A DNA stretch of 64,000 nt. It comes from Micromonospora sp. CPCC 205371 (GTDB taxonomy: Bacteria; Actinomycetota; Actinomycetes; Mycobacteriales; Micromonosporaceae). The stretch is taken from positions 63,994 through 127,993 of the forward strand of contig NZ_JAIBNX010000001.1 of assembly GCF_026130045.1 (NCBI RefSeq), given 5' to 3'. Shown piece after piece: positions 26,589 through 34,976 of the stretch; position 1 is the first letter of the stretch, and each line of letters begins with the position of its first letter. Under the pieces are notes generated by a model. That model had not been told where the DNA came from. It saw only the letters and a list, made by a program, of their open reading frames with translations, and searched no databases. The position numbers and the translations under genes were made by a program.

Positions 26589-27799
26589 CGAATCTGTACT
26601 CCGGAGATCGCCCGTGAAATGACGAGTCGCTGGATCTCTGACGTGCCCTCGAAGATCGTGTAGATCTTCGCGTCCCGGTACCAGCGCTCGACCGGGTGCT
26701 CGCGCAGGAACCCGGCACCGCCGAGGATCTGCACCGCCTTCTCGGTGACCGACACCGCGACCTCGCCGGCCTTGAGCTTGGACATCGAGCCCTCGCCCGC
26801 GTCGAAGACCCGATTGTTGCGGCCCATCCACGCGGCCCGCCACACCAGCAGGCGCGCGGCGTCGATCTCCATCTTCATGTCGGCGAGCGCGAACGCGATG
26901 GCCTGGTTCTCGATGATGGGCCGGCCGAACTGCACCCGCCCACGGGCGTACTCCAGCGCGTACTCGTACGCCGCCCGCGCCACGCCGATCGCCTGCGCGC
27001 CCACGGTCGGGCGGGACAGCTCGAATGTGCGCATCGCCGCCTGGCCCGCGGCCTTCTGGCCGTTACGCGCCCGGTCGAGCCGCTCCAGCAGCGCCTCCCG
27101 GCCGCCGAGCAGGCACCGCCCGGGCACCCGTACGTCGTCGAGGAACAGGTCGGCGGTGTGCGAGGCGCGCAGCCCCAGCTTCTTCAGCTTGCCGGGCGAG
27201 GTCAGCCCCGGCGTGCCGGGCGGCACCACGAACGCGGCCTGCCCGCGCGAACCGAGCGAGGAGTCGACCGTCGCGGTGACCACGTGCACGGCGGCGATCC
27301 CGCCGTTCGTGGCGTACGCCTTCTGTCCACTGAGGATCCACTCGTCGGTGGCTTCGTCGTACCGCGCCTTGGTGCGCATCGAGCCCACGTCCGACCCGGC
27401 CTCGGGCTCGGTGCTGCAAAAGGCGGCGACCGCTGGCTCGTCGACAGTGCCGAAGCAGAGCGGCACCCACTCGACGAGCTGCTCCGGGGTACCCGATCCG
27501 TAGATCGCGGCGACGGCGAGCGACGTGCCGAACAGCGACAGGCCGATGCCGGCGTCTCCCCAGAAAAGCTCTTCGTTCGCGATGGGCAGCGAGATGCCGG
27601 TCGGGTCGGCCCAGCAGTTGGCGAGGAACTCGAAGCCGTAGAGCCCGATCTTCGCCGCCTCCTGGAGGAGCGGCCACGGCGTCTCTTCGCGGGCGTCCCA
27701 CTCCGCCGCGGCTGGGCGCACGACGTCTCGCGCAAAGCCGTGCACCCAGTCGCGGAGATCCCGCTGTTCCTCGTTCAGGTCGAGCGAGAACTCAGGCAT
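26585..27799 (-). CDS. Acyl-CoA dehydrogenase
   Basis: 404 residues, a standard length. It is an FAD enzyme that introduces the alpha-beta double bond in acyl-CoA. Landmarks: FCSTEPEAGSDVGSM (flavin and substrate binding), RVQFGRPIIENQAIAFALADM and the C-terminal FEGTSEIQRLVISRAI, in which the first Glu is the expected catalytic base. It lies one base after the SCP2 gene stop and overlaps the ligase gene, so the three are co-translated. Confidence 0.93.
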   Translation of the reverse strand: MPEFSLDLNEEQRDLRDWVHGFARDVVRPAAAEWDAREETPWPLLQEAAKIGLYGFEFLANCWADPTGISLPIANEELFWGDAGIGLSLFGTSLAVAAIYGSGTPEQLVEWVPLCFGTVDEPAVAAFCSTEPEAGSDVGSMRTKARYDEATDEWILSGQKAYATNGGIAAVHVVTATVDSSLGSRGQAAFVVPPGTPGLTSPGKLKKLGLRASHTADLFLDDVRVPGRCLLGGREALLERLDRARNGQKAAGQAAMRTFELSRPTVGAQAIGVARAAYEYALEYARGRVQFGRPIIENQAIAFALADMKMEIDAARLLVWRAAWMGRNNRVFDAGEGSMSKLKAGEVAVSVTEKAVQILGGAGFLREHPVERWYRDAKIYTIFEGTSEIQRLVISRAISGVQIR

Positions 27800-27800
27800 A

Positions 27801-28253
27801 TCAGGCCTTCGGGATGTCGAACAGGTTGGCGATGTTGGCGGCCAGGCCCAGGTCGCCCTTGGCCTTGAGCTTGCCGGTCATGAACATCATCACGGGGTTG
27901 CCGCCGCCCGAGACGACCTTCAGGAACTCGACCGGGCCCATCGTCAGCGTCAGCTTCGGGTCGCGGTCGGGGCTCTCCGAGACCGTGCAGGTGCCGTTCT
28001 CGATGACGACCTCGTAGGTGTCGGCACCGCCGTCCGGCCGCTCGGTGACGGTCCAGTGGATCACGGCGTTGGTGGAACCGGCGCGGTCCGCGCGGAAGAG
28101 CGCCGGCATCCGGCCGAACACCTCGTCAAGGATCTTGCCGCGCAGGTCGCTCTGCATGACCTGCTTGATTTGCGCGTCCGGCGTGGTCTTGACGAGCTGT
28201 GCGAACTGCTTGGGGTCTACGCTGGCGAACGTAGCCGGATCGAAGTCGGTCAT
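27801..28253 (-). CDS. SCP2 sterol-binding domain protein
   Basis: 150 residues forming a single SCP2-like lipid-binding domain (IHWTVTERPDGGADTYEVVIENGTCTV..., PKLTLTMGPVEFLKVVSG, GKLKAKGDLGLAANIANLFD). It probably binds the hydrophobic substrate of the neighbouring ligase and dehydrogenase. ATG at 28253 with GGAGG about 10 bases upstream. It is the first gene of the operon, transcribed away from the TetR gene over a shared palindrome. Confidence 0.88.
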   Translation of the reverse strand: MTDFDPATFASVDPKQFAQLVKTTPDAQIKQVMQSDLRGKILDEVFGRMPALFRADRAGSTNAVIHWTVTERPDGGADTYEVVIENGTCTVSESPDRDPKLTLTMGPVEFLKVVSGGGNPVMMFMTGKLKAKGDLGLAANIANLFDIPKA

Positions 28254-28276
28254 CGGATGTGCCTCCGGATCAGATT

Positions 28277-28316
28277 AACTTACTCACGCGTAACCTTACG
28301 TGCGAGTAGGTATGAT
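28277..28316. promoter_or_regulatory. Divergent promoter with TetR-type palindrome (operator at 28281-28308)
   Basis: Imperfect palindrome TACTCACGCGTAA-CC-TTACGTGCGAGTA at 28281-28308 (11 of 13 positions match between arms). The left arm runs into a minus-strand -10 (TAAGTT, 28282-28277) for the SCP2 operon. The right arm leads to TAGGTATGAT; the plus-strand -10 TATGAT (28311-28316) is 7 bases before the GTG at 28324. A related perfect palindrome lies at 32035-32050. Binding by the adjacent TetR protein is inferred. Confidence 0.65.
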
Positions 28317-28323
28317 GGCAAGG

Positions 28324-28959
28324 GTGACAACGTCACCAACGTTCAAACGACTCCCCCGCGCCGTGCGTGAGCAGCAGATGCTCGACGCGGCGGTTCGTGT
28401 CTTCTCCCGACGGGGGTTCCACGCCGCGAGCATGGACGAGATCGCCGAAGACGCCGGCATCTCCAAGCCCATGGTGTACGCCTACCTCGGCACCAAAGAG
28501 GAGCTCTTCATCGCCTGCCTACACCGGGAGGGCACGCGGCTGATGGAGGCGATCGTCGCCGGGGTAGGCGCCGACCTCCCGCCCGACGAGCAGCTCTGGC
28601 GCGGGCTCCGGGCGTTCTTCGGGTTCGTGGGCGCACACCGGGACGGCTGGGCCGTCCTCTACCGGCAGGCACGCGCCCAGCAGCCGTTCGCGGGCGCGCT
28701 CTCCACCATGCGCGAACGCATGGTGGAGGTGGTCAGCGCGATGCTGGTGCAGGCGCTCGCCGCCGAAGGGCGCGAGGTCCGCGACATGGATCTCCAGGTG
28801 ATGGCGTACGCCCTGGTGGGCGCGTCGGAGTCGCTGGCTGACTGGCTCGCCGACCACCCCGACGCCGACCCCGACAAGACAGCTACCCGCATGATGAACT
28901 TCGCCTGGGTGGGCGCCGCACACCTGCTCCACGGCGAGACCTGGCACGCGGCGCCGTGA
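28324..28959 (+). CDS. TetR-family regulator of the beta-oxidation genes
   Basis: 211 residues from the GTG at 28324; ATGs at 28312 and 28315 are in frame, but the -10 TATGAT overlaps them, so a leaderless GTG start fits best. The N-terminal helix-turn-helix is SMDEIAEDAGISKPMVYAYL followed by GTKEELF. The C-terminal ligand domain is helical. It is divergent from the SCP2/ACAD/ligase operon, and palindromes at 28281 and 32035 suggest it represses both this operon and fabG4/fadA until an acyl-CoA ligand binds (inference). Confidence 0.88.
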   Translation: MTTSPTFKRLPRAVREQQMLDAAVRVFSRRGFHAASMDEIAEDAGISKPMVYAYLGTKEELFIACLHREGTRLMEAIVAGVGADLPPDEQLWRGLRAFFGFVGAHRDGWAVLYRQARAQQPFAGALSTMRERMVEVVSAMLVQALAAEGREVRDMDLQVMAYALVGASESLADWLADHPDADPDKTATRMMNFAWVGAAHLLHGETWHAAP

Positions 28960-28963
28960 ATGC

Positions 28964-29821
28964 TCAGGCGGACATGTCCGCTGATTTGGCGGGCAACTCC
29001 TCGCGCAGTGCCCACACGTTACGGAAGCGCTCAAGGATCTCGGCCACGTCGTCCTCGACGATCGTGAAGCGGTACGAAATCGGCTCGCCGGCCGCGTTGA
29101 CCTCGGTGACGAACCCTGCGACCCCGTCCCACACCGCCTGGCTCACCCGCAGGTCCGACGACAGCCGGGACGCCTCGACCCGGTAGACGTTCATGCCGGC
29201 GGCGACCTGCTCGCGAGCCACCGCGTCGAGCTTCGGCGACCAGGCGCGATAAACGATGACCCGATCGATCCGCACGCCTCGGGCAACGGCGGCCTTTTGC
29301 GCTTCGAGATACTGCCGCCCGGTGGGACTGCGCCAGAACACCGGATCCGGACCCTCCACAGTGACCGACTGGAGGGTCCGGCGCGCGTCGCGCATCGTGC
29401 CGGCCGCGAAGTCCTTGTTTCGGTGATACGGCAGCATGATGCGCCCCTCGGCGAGCTGGCCGAAGTCGGCGCGGGCACGCTCGAAGACGACCCGGCACGT
29501 CGCCTGGAACGGCGTGTTGCCGAACCGCTGTGCGGCCGCCGGCATGAGACGCAGCATCCGCCGGACGTCGCTGGACAGCCACGAGTGCTCCTCGAAGGCG
29601 GCCACCGTCTGTCCGTAGAGCGTGTCTTTGTGAACCCGCCCCTTGCTGTCGAGCGCGCTCTGGATCTGGAGCGTGATGACCAGAAGCAACAGCCCGACGA
29701 GCAGGCTGAACTCGCCTTGGTCGCTCGCGTACAGGGCCAGGCCGGCACCCACGGAGATCAGCGAGCCGATGACGAGTACCGGATCGAGGAGCCACTGCTT
29801 CAATCGCTGTGAAGTGTCCAT
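28964..29821 (-). CDS. Membrane protein of unknown function
   Basis: 285 residues from the ATG at 29821. Two adjacent membrane helices lie near the N terminus (about 13-50; PVLVIGSLISVGAGLALYAS and FSLLVGLLLLVITLQIQSAL). A soluble domain of about 230 residues follows, including RIDRVIVYRAWSPKLDAVAREQ and EPISYRFTIVEDDVAEIL. I do not recognise the family. It may be a helical sensor, or a degenerate phospholipase-D-like domain that lacks HKD. Its stop is 4 bases from the convergent TetR stop. Confidence 0.65.
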   Translation of the reverse strand: MDTSQRLKQWLLDPVLVIGSLISVGAGLALYASDQGEFSLLVGLLLLVITLQIQSALDSKGRVHKDTLYGQTVAAFEEHSWLSSDVRRMLRLMPAAAQRFGNTPFQATCRVVFERARADFGQLAEGRIMLPYHRNKDFAAGTMRDARRTLQSVTVEGPDPVFWRSPTGRQYLEAQKAAVARGVRIDRVIVYRAWSPKLDAVAREQVAAGMNVYRVEASRLSSDLRVSQAVWDGVAGFVTEVNAAGEPISYRFTIVEDDVAEILERFRNVWALREELPAKSADMSA

Positions 29822-29903
29822 GTCGGCGACTTCCGCTGAGATCGAGGGGGACCAACCTTATCTCACGGATCGTCGCCGATACATGGCCTACCGTAGCGAT
29901 CCG

Positions 29904-30704
29904 TCAGTCGACCGGCTCCTCGATGGCACCGGTGAGGTGAGGCTTTCCGGACCTGGCGTCGTGCAGGGCGAACGTCCAGGACGGCGTGGCCGTGAAAGCC
30001 ACCGTCGCGGGCATCAGAATCGGGAGCTTGAAAGCGACGTCCACTGTGTACGCCTCGGGAAGGCGGCCCTCTAGTGCCGCCAGGCACCGCGCCTTGCTCC
30101 ACATGCCGTGCGCGATGGGGCGCGGGAACCCGAAGAGGCGCGCCCCGATCCGCGAGGTGTGTATCGGGTTGTGGTCGCCGGAGACGCGCGCGTAGTCGGT
30201 GCCGACCCGCGGAGCCACGCGCCACCGCGCGGACGGCGCAGGTGGCTCGGTGCGCTCGCCGCCGCGGCCGCCGCCCTTGCTCTCCCGCTTCAGGTAGGTA
30301 GAAACGCCGCGCCACACCTCGACGCCGCCCGACGAGGCGGTCGCCACGATGTCGAACTGCCGGCCTCGGTCGTGCGGCCGCAGATCAGCGGCGCGTACCG
30401 ACAGGTCGAGCGGCTCGCTCGCGTCGATCGGGCGCACCAGTTCGATGCGGTTGGCGACATGCACCAGCCCTATCACCGGGAAAGGGAAGTCCGAAGCCGT
30501 CATCAGCCGCATTGCCAGCGGAAACGCCAAGATGTGCGGATACGTGGCCGGGAGCGTGTCCGCGAGCCGGAAGCCGCAGACCCGGTTGTAGGCGGCGAGC
30601 CGGTCCACGTCGATTCTTACGTCCCGCAGTTCGTGCACGGCGTCGGGGAGAGTGCGGGGACGGGAGAACGCGGGGACCAGGCCGATCGCTGCGCGTAGAT
30701 ACAT
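29904..30704 (-). CDS. MaoC-like enoyl-CoA / 3-hydroxyacyl dehydratase (HtdX-like)
   Basis: 266 residues from the ATG at 30704, overlapping the fabG stop by one base (TGATG). Double-hotdog architecture: an N-terminal degenerate half and a C-terminal half with the hydratase motif GDHNPIHTSRIGARLFGFP followed by IAHGMW. It would hydrate or dehydrate the enoyl/3-hydroxyacyl thioester. The order MaoC-FabG with a divergent thiolase matches mycobacterial htdX-fabG4/fadA2 (Rv0241c-Rv0243, from memory). Confidence 0.87.
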   Translation of the reverse strand: MYLRAAIGLVPAFSRPRTLPDAVHELRDVRIDVDRLAAYNRVCGFRLADTLPATYPHILAFPLAMRLMTASDFPFPVIGLVHVANRIELVRPIDASEPLDLSVRAADLRPHDRGRQFDIVATASSGGVEVWRGVSTYLKRESKGGGRGGERTEPPAPSARWRVAPRVGTDYARVSGDHNPIHTSRIGARLFGFPRPIAHGMWSKARCLAALEGRLPEAYTVDVAFKLPILMPATVAFTATPSWTFALHDARSGKPHLTGAIEEPVD

Positions 30705-32026
30705 CACGCCCCCAGCAGGCTCTGGCCGCAGACGCGTACGACGTTTCCGGTCACACCGCCCGAAGCCGGCGACGCGAACCACGCGATCGTCTCCGCCACG
30801 TCGACCGGGAGGCCGCCCTGGGACATGCTGTTCATCCGGCGGCCGGCCTCGCGCAGCATGACCGGCATCTTCGCGGTCATGCGAGTCTCGATGAACCCCG
30901 GCGCCACCGCGTTGATGGTGATTTCCCGATCGATGAGCACCGGCGCCATCGACTCCACGAGCCCGATCACGCCGGCCTTGCTGGTGGCGTAGTTGGTCTG
31001 GCCGCGGTTTCCGGCGATGCCCGCGATCGACGCGACCCCGACCAGCCGCCCGCCGTGCGGGATCAAGTCGCGAGCGAGGAGAACGTCGTTGATCCGCTCC
31101 TGGCTGGAGAGGTTGACGTCGAGCACCGAGTCCCAGCGGTCGGCGTCCATGCGGGCGATCGTCTTGTCGCGCGTGATGCCGGCGTTGTGCACCACGATGT
31201 CGAGCCGGCTGTGGCGGTCACCGATGTGGTCGGCGAGCCGCACGGGCGCGTCGGCTGCGGTGAGGTCGAGCTGGTAGGCGGTACCCCTGATGTCGTTGGC
31301 CACGTCGGCGAGGGCGTCGCCGGCGGCGGGCACGTCGAGCGCGACTACCTGCGCGCCGTCACGGGCAAGGACCCGCGCGATGGCCGCGCCTATGCCGCGC
31401 GCCGCGCCGGTGACCAGCGCGACCTTGCCGTCGAGCGGCCGCTCCCAGTCGGCCGGCACGGAGAAGGCGCCGGGGCCGATGCGGATGACCTGCCCAGAAA
31501 CGTACGCCGAACGCCCGGACAGCAGGAACCGGAGCGTCGACTCGGTGGCGCCCTCCGCTCCGGGCGTCACGTAGACGAGCTGCGCGGTCGTGCCCCGCCC
31601 GAACTCCTTGCCGATGCTGCGGGTCAGCCCTTCGAGGGCGCGCTGGGCGGTGGCCTCGCGCGGCGACTCGCAGGCCTCCGGCGGGGTGCCCATCACGATC
31701 ACCCGACCCGATGGCAGGAGCGCGCGGGCGTTCGGGTGGAAGAAGTCGTAGAGCGCCTTCAGGTCGGTGGAGTCGGCGATGCCGGTGGCGTCAAAGATCA
31801 GCCCGGCGTACCGCTCACCCTCCGCGGAGATGCCCGCCGTCTTGAGGATCGCCCTGACAGGCTCGTGAAGTCGCCCGCCCGCGGCCGCTTCGACGAGCAC
31901 CGGGCCGGGTACCAGTGGGTCGCCGGCCCGGTAGCGGCGCAGGCTCGGTGGTGCGGGCAGCCCCAGGCGCTTGACCAGGGCGCGGCCCGGCCCGAAGTTG
32001 GCAAAGGTCGCGTACCGATCGCTCAT
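30704..32026 (-). CDS. High-molecular-weight 3-oxoacyl reductase (FabG4-like)
   Basis: 440 residues, about 200 longer than ordinary FabG. The N-terminal half is a degenerate Rossmann domain (about 1-195). The C-terminal half is an active SDR with VTGAARGIGAAIARVL, NNAG-equivalent VHNAGITRD, the Ser in SIAGIAG and YATSK. This layout is that of mycobacterial FabG4, an NAD-dependent reductase that works with HtdX. The ATG at 32026 lies 6 bases after a minus-strand TAGGAT, so it appears leaderless, and the palindrome at 32035-32050 overlaps this -10. Confidence 0.9.
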   Translation of the reverse strand: MSDRYATFANFGPGRALVKRLGLPAPPSLRRYRAGDPLVPGPVLVEAAAGGRLHEPVRAILKTAGISAEGERYAGLIFDATGIADSTDLKALYDFFHPNARALLPSGRVIVMGTPPEACESPREATAQRALEGLTRSIGKEFGRGTTAQLVYVTPGAEGATESTLRFLLSGRSAYVSGQVIRIGPGAFSVPADWERPLDGKVALVTGAARGIGAAIARVLARDGAQVVALDVPAAGDALADVANDIRGTAYQLDLTAADAPVRLADHIGDRHSRLDIVVHNAGITRDKTIARMDADRWDSVLDVNLSSQERINDVLLARDLIPHGGRLVGVASIAGIAGNRGQTNYATSKAGVIGLVESMAPVLIDREITINAVAPGFIETRMTAKMPVMLREAGRRMNSMSQGGLPVDVAETIAWFASPASGGVTGNVVRVCGQSLLGA

Positions 32027-32032
32027 AGGCGT

Positions 32033-32052
32033 ATCCTACTCGCGAGTAGGTT
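32033..32052. promoter_or_regulatory. Perfect palindrome overlapping two divergent -10 boxes
   Basis: CCTACTCGCGAGTAGG at 32035-32050 is a perfect 16-bp palindrome. Its ends form the first bases of two divergent -10 hexamers: TAGGAT on the minus strand (32038-32033, fabG4) and TAGGTT on the plus strand (32047-32052, thiolase). The half-site GCGAGTAGGT recurs at the TetR promoter (28302-28311). A repressor bound here would block both promoters. Confidence 0.65.
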
Positions 32053-32083
32053 ACTTTGGGGTGCCATTGGGAGGGGAACGCCC

Positions 32084-33370
32084 GTGCATACCGTCCGACG
32101 AGTCGCCATCATCGGCGGCAACCGCATCCCGTTCGCGCGCTCGAACAGCCGGTACGCGGCGGCGTCCAACCAGGACATGCTCACCGCCGCGCTCGACGGG
32201 CTCGTGGCCCGGTACGGGCTGGCGGGCAAGCGGCTCGGCGAGGTGGCCGCCGGCGCCGTCCTCAAGCACTCGCGCGACTTCAACCTCACCCGCGAGGTGG
32301 TGCTCGGTTCGAAGCTCGACCCCCGCACGCCCGCGTACGACGTGCAACAGGCGTGCGGCACCGGCCTGGAGACCGCACTGCTGGTCGCTAACAAGATCGC
32401 GCTCGGCCAGATCGAGGTCGGCATCGCGGGCGGCGTCGACACCACCTCCGACGCTCCGCTCCAGCTCAACGAAGACATGCGGCGCGCGCTGATCGAGATG
32501 AACGCGGCACGCAGCCTCGGCGCTCGGCTCCGGGCCGCGGCCAAGCTCCGCCCGCTTCAGCCGTTCAAGCCGCAGCTCCCGCAGAACGCCGAGCCGCGTA
32601 CCGGGCTGTCCATGGGCGAACACGCGGCCATCACCGCGCGGGAGTGGGGCATCAGCCGGGAAGACCAGGACGCCCTCGCGCTCGAGTCGCACCACAGGCT
32701 CGCCGCCGCGTACGACCAGGGATTCTTCGACGACCTGGTGACGCCGTACCTCGGGCTCAAGCGCGACCAGAACCTGCGCCCGGACACCTCGCTGGAGAAG
32801 CTGGCCGCGCTCAAGCCGGTCTACGGCGTGAAGGACGGCGACGCCACGATGACCGCCGGCAACTCGACGCCACTCACCGACGGTGCGTCGGTGGTGCTGC
32901 TCGCGTCCGAGGTCTGGGCCCGCGCGCACAATTTGCCGGTACAGGCCTGGCTGGTCGACGGCGAGACGGCGGCGGTCGACTTCGTGCACGGCGGCGAAGG
33001 GCTGCTCATGGCGCCCGCGTACGCGGTGTGCCGGCTGCTCGACCGGCGCAACCTGAAGCTACAGGACTTCGACTTCTACGAGATCCACGAGGCGTTCGCG
33101 TCGCAGGTGCTCGCCACGCTGGCCGCATGGGAGTCGCCCGACTTCTGCAAGACCAAGCTCGGCCTCGACGCACCGCTCGGCCCGATCGACCGCTCCAAGC
33201 TCAACGTCAACGGCTCCTCCCTCGCCGCCGGGCACCCGTTCGCGGCGACCGGTGGCCGCATCCTCGCCACGCTCGCCAAGCTGCTCGCCCAGAAGGGCGC
33301 CAAGGGCCGCGGGCTGATCTCCATCTGCGCCGCCGGTGGGCAGGGCGTGGTCGCGATCGTCGAACGCTGA
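32084..33370 (+). CDS. Acetyl-CoA acyltransferase / thiolase (FadA2-like)
   Basis: 428 residues from the GTG at 32084, preceded by GAGGGG. Thiolase landmarks: N-terminal IIGGNRIPFARS, nucleophilic Cys in QQACGTGLETAL, the His region NVNGSSLAAGHPFAATGGR, and the C-terminal CAAGGQG. It cleaves 3-ketoacyl-CoA. It is divergent from fabG4 across a palindrome that probably co-regulates both. It would complete a beta-oxidation cycle with the ligase, dehydrogenase, MaoC hydratase and FabG4 reductase encoded in this region. Confidence 0.92.
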   Translation: MHTVRRVAIIGGNRIPFARSNSRYAAASNQDMLTAALDGLVARYGLAGKRLGEVAAGAVLKHSRDFNLTREVVLGSKLDPRTPAYDVQQACGTGLETALLVANKIALGQIEVGIAGGVDTTSDAPLQLNEDMRRALIEMNAARSLGARLRAAAKLRPLQPFKPQLPQNAEPRTGLSMGEHAAITAREWGISREDQDALALESHHRLAAAYDQGFFDDLVTPYLGLKRDQNLRPDTSLEKLAALKPVYGVKDGDATMTAGNSTPLTDGASVVLLASEVWARAHNLPVQAWLVDGETAAVDFVHGGEGLLMAPAYAVCRLLDRRNLKLQDFDFYEIHEAFASQVLATLAAWESPDFCKTKLGLDAPLGPIDRSKLNVNGSSLAAGHPFAATGGRILATLAKLLAQKGAKGRGLISICAAGGQGVVAIVER

Positions 33371-33375
33371 CGTCG

Positions 33376-33381
33376 TACCGT
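33376..33381 (+). promoter_or_regulatory. -10 hexamer TACCGT, leaderless start of purB
   Basis: TACCGT ends 6 bases before the GTG at 33388, only 6 bases after the thiolase stop. No ribosome site is present, so purB may have its own leaderless transcript. Confidence 0.45.
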
Positions 33382-33387
33382 GGTGGC

Positions 33388-34803
33388 GTGATCCCGAACG
33401 TTCTCGCCGCCCGGTACGCCTCCCCCGAGCTGGTCAACCTCTGGTCACCGGAAGAGAAGGTACGCCTGGAGCGCCGGCTGTGGCTGGCCGTCCTGAGTGC
33501 CCAGCGCGACCTCGGCGTCGAGGTGCCCGACGGTGTGGTCGAGGCGTACGAGGGCGTGCTCGACCAGGTCGACCTGGCGTCGATCGCGGCGCGCGAGCGG
33601 GTCACCCGGCACGACGTCAAGGCGCGGATCGAGGAGTTCAGCGCGCTCGCCGGCCACGAGCACATCCACAAGGGCATGACCTCGCGCGACCTCACCGAAA
33701 ACGTGGAGCAGCTCCAGGTGCGGCAGTCGCTGGAGCTGGTACGTGACCGCGTGGTGGCGGCACTGGCCCGGCTGGCCCGGCTCGCGGTGGAGCACTCCGA
33801 CCTGGTGATGGCGGGGCGCTCGCACAACGTGCCGGCGCAGGCGACCACGCTCGGCAAGCGGTTCGCGTCCGCCGCCGACGAGCTGCTGATCGCGTACGAG
33901 CGGCTCGACGACCTGATCAACTGGTACCCGTTGCGCGGCATCAAGGGCCCGGTGGGCACCGCGGCCGACCAGCTCGACCTGCTCGGCTCCCCGGAAAAGG
34001 CGGCCGAGCTCGAACGGCGGGTCGCCGCGCACCTCGGCTTCACGCGCGTACTGGACAGCGTCGGCCAGGTGTACCCGCGCTCGATCGACCTGGCCGTGGT
34101 CTCCGCCCTGGCACAGGTGGCCGCGGCGCCGTCGTCGCTGGCCACCACGATCCGGCTGATGGTCGGGCAGGAGCTCGTCACCGAGGGCTTCAAGCCCGGT
34201 CAGGTCGGCTCGTCCGCGATGCCCCACAAGATGAACACCCGGTCGAGTGAACGCGTCAACGGGTTCGCCGTGATCATCCGGGGCTACCTGTCGATGGTCG
34301 GCGAGCTGGCCGGTGACCAGTGGAACGAGGGCGACGTGTCGTGCTCGGTCGTGCGCCGGGTCGCCCTGCCCGACTCGTTCTTCGCCGCCGACGGCCTGTT
34401 CCAGACGTTCCTGACGGTACTCGACGAGTTCGGCGCGTACCCCGCCGTGATCGCTCGCGAGCTCGACCGGTACCTGCCGTTCCTCGCTACCACGAAGATC
34501 CTGGTCGCGGCCGTGCGGCGCGGCGTCGGGCGGGAAACCGCGCACGAGGCGATCAAGGAGCACGCGGTGGCCGTGGCGCTCGACATGCGCGAGAAGGGCA
34601 TCGCGGAGAACGACCTCTTCGACCGGCTGGCCGGCGACCAGCGCCTCGGCCTCACCCGTGCCGAGATCGACACCCTGGTGGCCGACCGGTCCGCCTTCGT
34701 GGGGGCCGCCCAGGCCCAGGTGACCGCCGTGGCCGACCGGGTCGCGCGGGTCGTCGCCGCACACCCCGCAGCAGCCGCCTACACCCCCGGCGCCATCCTC
34801 TGA
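33388..34803 (+). CDS. purB: Adenylosuccinate lyase
   Basis: 471 residues, normal for the family. It acts twice in purine synthesis, releasing fumarate from SAICAR and from adenylosuccinate. The fumarate lyase signature SSAMPHKMNTRSSERV is present, as are the catalytic His region GRSHNVPAQATTLG and the N-terminal KGMTSRDLTENVEQ. It lies 17 bases after the thiolase gene but belongs functionally with purD, purSQL, purF and purM elsewhere in the window. Confidence 0.96.
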   Translation: MIPNVLAARYASPELVNLWSPEEKVRLERRLWLAVLSAQRDLGVEVPDGVVEAYEGVLDQVDLASIAARERVTRHDVKARIEEFSALAGHEHIHKGMTSRDLTENVEQLQVRQSLELVRDRVVAALARLARLAVEHSDLVMAGRSHNVPAQATTLGKRFASAADELLIAYERLDDLINWYPLRGIKGPVGTAADQLDLLGSPEKAAELERRVAAHLGFTRVLDSVGQVYPRSIDLAVVSALAQVAAAPSSLATTIRLMVGQELVTEGFKPGQVGSSAMPHKMNTRSSERVNGFAVIIRGYLSMVGELAGDQWNEGDVSCSVVRRVALPDSFFAADGLFQTFLTVLDEFGAYPAVIARELDRYLPFLATTKILVAAVRRGVGRETAHEAIKEHAVAVALDMREKGIAENDLFDRLAGDQRLGLTRAEIDTLVADRSAFVGAAQAQVTAVADRVARVVAAHPAAAAYTPGAIL

Positions 34804-34849
34804 CGGCGGGGGCGCCCGCACCGCGGATGAGAGCGTGAGAGGCAGCGCC

Positions 34850-34925
34850 GATCAAGGCCTTTCGCATCGATCAAGGGCAAAGGCACGTGGAATGCAGATC
34901 AAACCACGTGCCTTTGCCCTTGATC
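34850..34925. repeat. Dispersed 76-bp hairpin element, copy 2
   Basis: Leader GATCAAGG at 34850, 19 bases before the hairpin. The arms are a perfect 22-bp inverted repeat (34869-34890 and 34904-34925) around a 13-base loop (AATGCAGATCAAA). The left arm starts GATCAAGGGCAAAGG. It lies between the convergent purB and trypsin genes. This is the best-conserved of the three copies. Confidence 0.9.
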
Positions 34926-34976
34926 GGCGGGAAGTCGGGCGCCCGAGCGCCGCGCGGAGCGCGCCGTGCGCGGGGG

